From contig JAKMGM010000013.1 of the NCBI GenBank assembly GCA_022424925.1, positions 1-10,331 on the forward strand: a stretch of DNA of 10,331 bases, in the 5' to 3' direction. The stretch's first letter is position 1. Each line of letters begins with the position of its first letter. Origin of the DNA: Candidatus Poseidoniaceae archaeon (GTDB lineage: Archaea > Thermoplasmatota > Poseidoniia > Poseidoniales > Poseidoniaceae). A program made the position numbers and the translations under genes. The notes beneath the pieces are model-generated. The model ran no database searches and was not told where the DNA came from. It saw only the letters and a list, made by a program, of their open reading frames with translations. Shown one piece after another: positions 1 to 8,000 of this stretch.

Positions 1-570
1 CGTGGAAGAGCCATCGAAAACCAAGACACCGTATTGCTTACCACTCGCTTGATTTGTATCAAATGGGTGACCGTACGCATTCTCAAAGTGGGCGTACTTG
101 ATAGAAGTGATTGCCTGATCAATGGTCGAACGGATAATCATTCCTGAACCGCATGCAGTGTCAGAATTGAGATTGGGGTCGTTGGTATTGTTGGAATAAC
201 AGCGGCCTTGAATGGTGTAATCTGTCGGTGTAGACCACACAAAGCGGGCTTGGTTACCGGACGACCCAGAACTCGCACCGCAAGCGCTGTCGGCAATACA
301 AATGGCACCTTCGACATCAATGAAATACCCGTAAGGAATGTTGATCGATGTGCCTGCATTGACAATCAGCTTTGCACCTTCAGCAACAACGACATCGCCG
401 TTGAGGTTCATCGTACCTGTCCATGTTTCAACGCCCGAAATAATTCCCGACTTGGTTTCATTGACAGCCGAGGCTGTCGGAATGGCGATGAGTCCTGTGA
501 GCGTCGAGAGCAACAAGATGGCAACCAACGATATGCTTTTTTGTGATGCAGTATTCTTCAAATGAGACAC
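1..570 (-). CDS. Secreted protein with Sec signal peptide and probable beta-helix fold (3' end cut by window edge)
   Basis: This is an open frame of 190 codons running off the left edge without a stop, so the C-terminus is missing. The chosen start is GTG (568-570). The only other in-frame start candidate after the upstream stop is a TTG farther out, and a TATA-like box is centred about 30 nt upstream of the GTG, which fits a nearly leaderless archaeal transcript. Residues 1-35 form a Sec signal peptide: a Lys-containing N-region, a hydrophobic core at about 13-30, and a cleavage site after TASA (residue 35). The mature start has the pattern WTGTMNLNGDVVVAEGAKL followed by a short-strand/turn rhythm, which is typical of the first coils of right-handed parallel beta-helix surface proteins. 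Four cysteines (C91, C97, C124, C140) form two close pairs that could be disulphides. Sequons NET (residue 37) and NNT (residue 127) could be glycosylated. The exact function is unknown; the fold call is an inference from pattern only. Confidence 0.85.
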   Translation of the reverse strand, partial: MSHLKNTASQKSISLVAILLLSTLTGLIAIPTASAVNETKSGIISGVETWTGTMNLNGDVVVAEGAKLIVNAGTSINIPYGYFIDVEGAICIADSACGASSGSSGNQARFVWSTPTDYTIQGRCYSNNTNDPNLNSDTACGSGMIIRSTIDQAITSIKYAHFENAYGHPFDTNQASGKQYGVLVFDGSST

Positions 571-594
571 CTTGTGTTGCTGTAAGGACGCTAA

Positions 595-605
595 GAATAT
601 AATAC
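595..605 (-). promoter_or_regulatory. TATA-like promoter element of the secreted-protein gene
   Basis: The minus strand reads GTATTATATTC. Its ATTATAT core (597-603) is centred about 30 nt upstream of the GTG at 568-570. Archaeal transcription usually starts about 25 nt downstream of the TATA centre, so the mRNA would have a leader of only a few bases or none. No convincing Shine-Dalgarno sequence lies before the GTG, which agrees with leaderless translation. The same ATTATAT core precedes the subtilase gene. Confidence 0.55.
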
Positions 606-623
606 TGCGCCTCAACTGTCACC

Positions 624-698
624 ACAAAAATATCAAAAAGCACTCGTGAGTATCACGTATGGCGACTCAAGAGTATCATTTCACATCAAAAGTATCAA
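624..698 (-). repeat. Four-copy 13-bp direct repeat array (TGATAC motif), possible operator
   Basis: Four related 13-mers lie in the same orientation. On the minus strand they are TTGATACTTTTGA (686-698), ATGATACTCTTGA (667-679), GTGATACTCACGA (644-656) and TTGATATTTTTGT (624-636). The first three share TGATACT exactly and the fourth has TGATATT. Start-to-start spacings are 19, 23 and 20 bp, near two helical turns, so all copies would face roughly the same side of the DNA. The third copy overlaps a perfect inverted repeat, CGTGA-GTA-TCACG (645-657). The array ends about 19 bp upstream of the TATA-like box of the secreted-protein gene, a normal place for an activator or repressor site. Regulatory function is inferred. 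The T-richness could also reflect transcription termination of the subtilase gene. Confidence 0.5.
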
Positions 699-701
699 AA
701 A
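626..701 (-). terminator. Possible T-tract termination region downstream of the subtilase gene
   Basis: On the minus strand four T-runs of four or five lie 50-130 nt after the subtilase stop codon (697-701, 688-691, 635-639, 626-630). Archaeal RNA polymerase commonly terminates at U-rich tracts. An inverted repeat TCACAT/ATGTGA (681-686 and 701-706) with a 14-nt spacer brackets the first two tracts. The hairpin is short and the T-runs fall inside it rather than after it, so it is not a bacterial-style intrinsic terminator. The same bases form part of the repeat array, so the two readings compete. Confidence 0.3.
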
Positions 702-752
702 TGTGATGGCCGAAAGCCCTGCAATAGTGTCCAGCGAGCCGTTTACGCTCAA

Positions 753-1973
753 TCAGCAGTTGCCGACCTCTGTTGCAAGCGTAGCGTGCCAAGCCGAGGC
801 CTGAAGTTGCCCATAGCCCCAGTTGTCATCGTGGAGACCGGTTTCATCGTACTTTAGCGAGGAATTCATCAAAGCGGTCTTGACAATGTCGATACACTGC
901 CCGTTCGATGTTGAGGTAGGTCGGTATTCCGGATAGGCTTCCAGAAGCAGCGACAAAGCTCCAGTAACAAAGACGGTCGAATCAGACGTGCCGCTGCTGG
1001 AAAACCAAGTATCCCCAGCGCCAGTACTGATGATGTTCTCACCTGGCGCAATAACTTCTGGCTTCAGATGTGGATGCTGACGTGCATCACCGTTCGGTAG
1101 TGTTTGCGAACCTGCAGAGGAATTCGCCCATACTTCCATATCTTCAGTCGATGCACCAACCGTGATTACACGAGGGACATTTGCAGGTACTGAAACATAG
1201 CCATCATCATTACTACCGCCATCATTACCTGCTGCAGCGACGACAAAAATACCTGAATCGACAGCCCTTCGCACGGCTGAAACGCTACTACCCTCTGTTT
1301 GCATGTCGAAATTCTGTTCACCTCCTAAAGAAAGAGATATGATGTCCGCTTCAAAATCATCCTGGCACCACCGTATTGAACGAGCCACAGTGTCTTCTGA
1401 ACCACTGTTGAGGTCGTCTTCATCAGCGCCAAGTGCTGCGACCATAGCGAGGTTAACATTCGGTGCAATGCCGATTTGGTGAGAACTTGAAACGAGGATG
1501 CCCGCCATGAGTGTGCCGTGAGCAATAAAGCCGTAATCAACAGGCGTTGATGACGAACCAATCATGTCTTTGAACGTGACTTGCAGTGTAGCGAGCGCAG
1601 GATTACTAAGATCGATTCCAGTATCAACCATACACACTCGAATTCCCTCTCCGGTAAGTCCGAGGTCTTCAAGTTCCTGGAATTGGGATTGTTCGATGGC
1701 CCATTCGGATTTTGGAGGGGGTATTTCAATGAAAAGAAGGCCGGAATTCCATACATATAGCATGATGACGACCAAGACTGAGAGCAATATGCCATTGGTC
1801 AGGAGCAGCCTCCTCCGGCGCAGACGTGGTACTGGTACTGCCTGCATTGGAGCCCAACCGGTCACTTCGGACCTCCACTGGTCTTGGAAGCCAACGGCTG
1901 AAGCATCAATGACTGAGAGTATCCGTGCATCATCAGGCTCGGGAAGCAACTCCACATTTTCAAGGCCCTTCAT
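753..1973 (-). CDS. Membrane-anchored subtilisin-like serine protease (peptidase family S8)
   Basis: This 406-residue protein has a single membrane anchor. Residues 1-49 are hydrophilic. A basic cluster (R50, R52-R55) then precedes a hydrophobic helix at about 57-74, so the positive-inside rule puts the N-terminus in the cytoplasm and the protease outside. The S8 catalytic residues are all visible: D117 in VCMVDTGID, H152 in AHGTLMAG, oxyanion N250 in AAAGNDG, and S330 in GTSDSTVFVTG. The usual GTSMAxPHVAG sequence is altered: the Met-Ala, Pro and His after the Ser are replaced. No I9-type propeptide is visible; only about 40 residues separate the helix from the catalytic Asp region. The last residue is Cys406. 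The ATG at 1971-1973 is preferred. An in-frame TTG at 1992-1994 would add seven residues but lies about 21 nt from the TATA-like centre, probably upstream of the transcript start. The stop is TGA (753-755). It is probably involved in surface-protein processing or turnover; the substrate is unknown. Confidence 0.93.
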   Translation of the reverse strand: MKGLENVELLPEPDDARILSVIDASAVGFQDQWRSEVTGWAPMQAVPVPRLRRRRLLLTNGILLSVLVVIMLYVWNSGLLFIEIPPPKSEWAIEQSQFQELEDLGLTGEGIRVCMVDTGIDLSNPALATLQVTFKDMIGSSSTPVDYGFIAHGTLMAGILVSSSHQIGIAPNVNLAMVAALGADEDDLNSGSEDTVARSIRWCQDDFEADIISLSLGGEQNFDMQTEGSSVSAVRRAVDSGIFVVAAAGNDGGSNDDGYVSVPANVPRVITVGASTEDMEVWANSSAGSQTLPNGDARQHPHLKPEVIAPGENIISTGAGDTWFSSSGTSDSTVFVTGALSLLLEAYPEYRPTSTSNGQCIDIVKTALMNSSLKYDETGLHDDNWGYGQLQASAWHATLATEVGNC

Positions 1974-2011
1974 GCCGACGACCCACTCCAGCAATCCATG
2001 AAGAACTCTGG

Positions 2012-2018
2012 ATATAAT
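2012..2018 (-). promoter_or_regulatory. TATA-like promoter element of the subtilase gene
   Basis: The minus strand reads CACATTATATCC in the 58-bp gap between the oligosaccharyltransferase stop (2032-2034) and the subtilase ATG (1973). The ATTATAT core matches the one before the secreted-protein gene. Initiation about 25 nt downstream would fall near 1990, giving a leader of roughly 17 nt before the ATG that includes GGAG (1986-1989), a possible but somewhat distant ribosome-binding sequence. This suggests separate transcription from the oligosaccharyltransferase, although read-through is not excluded because no clear T-tract terminator lies between the two genes. Confidence 0.5.
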
Positions 2019-2031
2019 GTGTTGTCTTCAA

Positions 2032-5000
2032 TCAGAATCTCGAACCCTTGGAGGTTCTACGACTGATGCGTAGACCACCGTAAAGAACAAGAGCACCAAG
2101 AGCAATAATGACGAGTGTGAAGAACGGTGATTCTTCCTCAGTCTCGTCGATGTAGTACTCAATGCTGAAATCGAATTCTTCGAGTTGTTCATCAATGAAG
2201 GCACTGTCTTCACCTACGACCTCTATGCGAACTTCAAACCGTTGCTTGCCGGATGAATCTCTCGCTTCCAAATCAAACTCAACGTTTGTCGTACCTTCTG
2301 CGTCGACAGTAACTGTCTGCGCGCCGAGGCTTCTGCCATCGACAATGTTCGCTGAAACGACCACGTCATCACTACCGAGGAAACCGGAGTTAGCGATCGG
2401 AATCACGAGTTTACCGGCACGGTTTGCGATGTTGTCAGATAATGTGGCAATCTTTCCTTGGTTCACTGAAAGTACAATGTTGGATTTCACAATCTCGACA
2501 TCAAACGAGTCTGTGGTAACGCCATCTTCGCTGGTAACGGTGACCGTAATCATCTTTGAACCAGAATCAAAGTCTTCAGGTGCAAAAGCAGTAAACATCT
2601 GTGAACGCGTATCTCCCTTTGCAATGGTAATAACCGAACTCATCGGCGTGACTTCCCATCCTTCGGGGATGTTATCTGAAAGTTCAACGGTGAATGAATC
2701 GTCTCCATTTCCTGTGTTTTCGAGCACGAATCCAAAGGTACTGCTGCCACCAGCACCGATACCGATTGCTTCATCTTGTTCAGACATCGCAAAGTCATAG
2801 AATTGAGGAACCTGTACGGAAACTGCAATCTCGCTGGATGGTGTTCCATCAGTGAGCATACGGATTTTAACCGTGTGAGGTTCTTCCAAATGCCATGCAG
2901 TCGATTGGTTTGCGACCGTGATACGGACGCCAATTGTAGCGCTAGACTGAACCGATGTATCGTCAGTTCCGTTACCGATTCCAAGGGATACTTCGTATGA
3001 GTCAACGTACGACGAACCGTTCTTGAATTCAATAATCCAATCTGCTTCATCTGGGGCTACTAGAAGTTGCCCAAGGACATCGAAAACCTGAACAGTCTCC
3101 GTACCCTCGTAATTCAGTTCGAGCTCAAACTCAATGTGCTTGAATTCATCGCCTTCTTCTGCTTCAACTGCAGTGAACGACAATTCCGAGGAGTCTTCTG
3201 TAACGTTCACAACGCTTCCTGCAACCATGCTAATCGTTGTATCGGAATTGATGCTGCGTGTGTAAGTAAGAGCAACTGGTGAGCGACCTTCGGCCACAAC
3301 AGTTGATGCTCCACCGATGTATTCCATCTCCAGTTGCAGGTCATGTTGAACGGTCATGAACGATGAATCCAGTTCAATGTCTGATGCAGGCATCAAGACA
3401 CTAATTGTTCCGTCTTCACCCACTGGCAAATCCCATTCAAGGTCATCACCGATAGCGAAGGTTACGATTGCTGATTCGTTCATCAAGGCTGAACCATTGT
3501 TCGACGCAGATGAACCTGCATGATGTTCGTTGAGTTCAATGTCCGTCCAAGATGTTGTCAAGTCAAGCCATCCACCAAGTGACATTTCCAGTTCAAGAGT
3601 TGCACCGTCAGATATGCTTGCATCAAGCAGTCCAATAGCCACGCCTCCACCGTTTTCACCCGGATTGGATTCCGTAACAACGACAATCCATTCTCCTGGG
3701 GAAATTACACCGGACCATGTGAGCTGATTATCGGCATAGACTGAATCAACAACCAAGGCATCTCCAGCCATACCAGAACTTGGGTACAATGTAACCGTCG
3801 AGCCGTTCAGACGCTCACCATCATTGATGTCGGTAACGTTTCCAGATACCGTGACATTGCCGGCAGTCATCTCGATGTCATACGACTCGGGAGACGAGTA
3901 CACAGGATAGGCACTGGTGTTCGAAATGTTGTAGGCTTCGGAACTGAATCCTTCCTTTGAGACGGCTACTTGGTATTCGTCTTGAATCGGAACAAACAAC
4001 GACCAAACGCCAAATTCATCGGTCGTTACATTCGTATCGATATCAGAGTTATTCATGCCAAGTATGGTAACTGTCGTGTTTGCAACCCCTTCGGTACTGT
4101 CAGGTGTATCATCGTCATCAAGGTCCCAGAAGACCTTACCACCAATCTGGACATTGAGCACTGGCGATACAATGCCAATGTCAAGGACGCCGTCAACTGC
4201 ATCATCAGTCGAAAAAGGAGCATCGAATGTATCGAGGCTCCATTGACGCTGTGGTTGAGTTTGATTCAAGAACATGCTCCAAGTTCCAGGCATAATCGTT
4301 TCACTAACATTACCAAACTGGTCTGATTTCGACAGTGTAATGTTGCCATAGCCATCATGGCTTACCAAGGTCATGCGAACATCACTCATGTTTGATTCGG
4401 TGTACATCTCTTGAACTTGGAAGTTCACGGTGACGACCTCAATCGAAGTAAAATTCAGACCTGTACGGAGTGACACATCCTCGTTCACCTCGAAAGCTTC
4501 TCTGTAGGTTTCCAAACTCTCGTTTGTAGCAGAGAACGGTGCGATAATGGCAACCCACTCACCAGCAGGAACATACGATGCGAAACTACCGTTCACGTCA
4601 GACTCAATGTTGAACCAGAGGTCATCTGCATCGTTACGAAGCAGGAATTGTTGTTCAACTGGCTCACCCAATGAATTGGAAAGTTGACCGTTGACCAGAT
4701 ACTCATTGCGCAGGGCAAACGCCAGTGGTTCGTCAAACGCCTCAATACCGACAACTATCGGATCAAAAACAGTCTTGCCTAGGAGGTTGTAATCTGTTGC
4801 GTTTTCGTCTTCAGCAGTCGTTGCATTGAAATCGATGCTGTAGATTCCAGGCTCTAGGACCACGGTGATGTTTCCATCTTCAGAGTAATCGTCGGCAGTG
4901 AAGTTATACTGCTGGCCGTGACTGTTCAATGGAATCAATGTAAAGACTGGAGATACAGCCGTTCCGTTTGCGAAGATGCCATCAGCACCTGCATCCATGA

Positions 5001-8000
5001 ATATGTTCAGTTCAACAACAAGATGTTCTGGATTGACAAACAGTTCAACGGTTGTAGGAGGTGCATCGGGGTTATCGATAATGCTGTAATCCGTAATACT
5101 GGTTGAGTTCAGGAGAACCTCATCAACGGTGAAATCCCAGTCACCGGCTTGAATGTTGAAAGCAAACCCGCCTTGGTCGTCAATGGTTGTTCTCCATTCA
5201 AGACCTGTGGAATCCGTAGCTACAACTTCTTGAGCTGCATAGCCTGGTGCAAGTCCGTCCCAAACTGAGTTGTTATCGTAAAGGAAGACAATACCCGTGG
5301 TGTATACAGTCGGTTCAAGGTACATGAGGCCGAGATTCACTTCTGCATCCCCATCAAGTTCGACCAGTTGGCCACCAGCCATCTGCGAGACCAAACTCTG
5401 CGTCGTCATGTGGAATGTGTTTCCGCTTGGTAGTCGAATGCTGTAATTGCCATCGGTTTCAACAACCGTTGCGAACGAGAGTTCGCCAGCGTTGAAGTTG
5501 ACTTCAAGTCCTGAAGATGGTTGGCTTTGCTCAAGTTTGAGCGAATCTTCTTGAGCAGCCCATTCAGAGTAAGGGTAACCTTCGCTAATCAAGCCGCCGT
5601 CGACTGCTCGAATGCTTCCGTTAACCCAGGTAGCGATTGAATACGCACCAGTCATGTTGATGTCGCTTTCCTCAATTTCCACATAATCAAACAAAATGTA
5701 CTCATCGCCAGATTCGTCAGAAATCTGGTAAGCGCCAGAAGGCAGTTCGATGTACACGAGACCATCAGCATCTGATGTCGAGTTTATCGGCCCGAACAAG
5801 GGGTTGTCGTTGGTGAACGTTACGACACGTTCGGCGACATCTGCATACGGTGTTTGCGTTAGTGGGTCAACTGGCGAAGTGAGTTGCAAACGAATGTCGT
5901 ACATGTCTGGCACATCCATAGCGAGTGTGAAATTCTCAGATTCACCGCGCGAAAGGAGCGTCTCATTCAATTCGTACCAGCCGTCATTGTCAACATCGAC
6001 ACGATAGAAATATTCACCAGTGCTAATTGGGCCGTATGAGAAATTACCATTCGCATCGGTATGAATCTCAATCAATGAATCCATTCCGAGGTCTAAATCG
6101 ACAAACTCGATAGTTTGTTCCGCAAACGGTTCTTCAAAGAAGTCTTGCAGGGTGTCTTCGAAAATTGAACCAGGCATGGTCATTGCGAGGTCATAGGATG
6201 GAGATATACCAACATTCACTGGGTCAGGGAGGAGCATCTCCTTGCCGTTGTCAAGTTGTGCAATCATGTTGTAAACACCTGGTAGGAGACCTGTGATGTA
6301 GAACGAACCGGGCTGAACCATTTCGCCGGAGAAGGAACCGACACCAATGAAAAGACCAGTTCCGTTGAGTGTTCCCGTACCTTCGAACGATCCGGTTGCT
6401 TCGAATGAATCACCGGTGTGTTCGGTAACCAGCGTTGATATACCATCGGATGTCAATCGACCGTTTGCTTCAACACCACCATCAAGGAGGTACGTTACTG
6501 GAGATGTCGTCGAATCCAAGACACAAAGCGTTGAGTTTTCAGGCATTTGTGATGTTTCATTGTCGAGACAGTCTTCGACGTTCGATTCTGAGACCCATGA
6601 AGCAATCAATGTGCCTTTGCCGTTCCACGTACCGTTGCTCGTATAGACGCGCTTGTCACCGATTGAACGGGTAAATGTACCCGTGAAATCATCAGCGAAT
6701 GCGACACCTTCGCTTTCAAAGGTACCGTTTTCGGTGAACGTTGCTTGACCAGTACCCTGGAGAATTCTGCTGTCGGTCGATGTGAACGAACCATTGGTCG
6801 TTGTGAGGGTGTAGTTGTCGGTCATCGACCAAATGTTTCTGAGGATGAAATCAGTACTCACCAAAGCATCACCGTTGAACGATTCGTGACCGCTCCACGT
6901 GACTTGACCGGAAACACCGCTGCTTTCAACAGAAATGTCGAAATCGAGTGAAACCGGTGCGTTGCTGTCGGCTTGCTCAGCAGTAACGTTGTGCTGAACT
7001 TCACCGAGCCAACTCATGTTAGCGACTTCACCAAGAATAGCAGTGATATCGTTAATCTGTCGATCCTCATTTGTCTCAGTCAAAATATCGCTGAGGCCCT
7101 GTGAGAAGGCGCCAGACCGGATATTGTCTTGAGCGACTGTTGGGTCGAAATCACCTGCGTAGGCACTGACACGGATACGGCCAGCGGGTGCATCGAACGA
7201 CCACTGGCCAGCTTCGTCAACATCTGTAAATCCAATTGGAACCCAGTAGGTATCAGGGTCCAAATCTTCTGTTCCTTCGCCTGAAAAGGCGTCCCGCTCA
7301 ATCAGCAATCGGACACCTGGCAACGGTTGTCCATCGTCGGACATGGTAACTTGACCTGATATTTCGCCACCTGAATAGTACTTGAGAATCTTAACGAGCG
7401 TGTTGGTGCTCGAAATTCCAACGGTTTGCTGCTCAGGAGTTACGGAGGCGTTCGCTTCAGGACTGTACCAATTTGCGATGACGAAGTGGTTCGTCATTGC
7501 ACCAGGCAACGGCAGACCTTGGGTCAAAATACTGCCAGGGCTTCCTGACTGTCCGAAGTGTTGTGCCGGCTGAGGATTCGAAGAACCGAGGTCAACACCC
7601 AAAGTCGAGGCACCGTAGCCTACGTATGCGCGAGCAAGCATTGTGTCAAAGAATGCAGCGTTATGGTCGACGCGCACATCTTCAACTTGAAGCGGGTCGA
7701 TATCGGCACCAGATTGCTGGTTAAGGAAATCTTGAGTGATGGCTTCGTCCACTTCTTCTCGAGTCATTTCATCGGGGAAGTCACCGCGAATGGTCTCGTA
7801 GACTTCATCCATGTATGTCGAGACATCCTGACCGCTCAAAATTGTCGGAGCTCCGAAGATACCCATTGGCTGACCTTGGTTGTAGCCTGCATCGGCAGTG
7901 TAACGTCCTGCACGGGGGTACAATCGGTTGTCAATTGCGTAGTATCGAATTTCGTGGTCTCTGTCGATAGTTTCACCGGGTGCACCGTCGTAGTCTTGTA

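Noticed and set aside
624..698. CRISPR-like reading of the short repeat array
   Set aside because: The repeats are only 13 bp and imperfect, and the spacers are 6-10 bp, far too short for a CRISPR array. A promoter-proximal operator or T-rich terminator fits better.
681..706. Inverted repeat TCACAT/ATGTGA as a bacterial-type intrinsic terminator
   Set aside because: The stem is only 6 bp and AT-rich, the loop is 14 nt, and the T-runs lie inside the loop rather than after the stem.
1992..1994. TTG start of the subtilase, seven codons upstream of the ATG
   Set aside because: It lies only about 21 nt from the TATA-like centre, so it is probably not in the transcript. ATG at 1973 is the stronger codon, though the TTG cannot be excluded.
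1564..2001. Plus-strand open frame of 145 codons
   Set aside because: It is antisense to the subtilase N-terminus and membrane helix, with no domain or promoter to support it.
2032..2124. Archaeosortase (PGF-CTERM-like) sorting signal at the C-terminus of the oligosaccharyltransferase
   Set aside because: The acidic stretch, helix and basic tail fit in outline, but there is no PGF motif, only SPF. A plain membrane anchor explains it.
2162..2800. Plus-strand open frame of 212 codons
   Set aside because: It is antisense to the NEW3/CARDB-like end of the oligosaccharyltransferase. It is Ser/Pro-rich low-complexity translation, as expected from the complement of the real gene.
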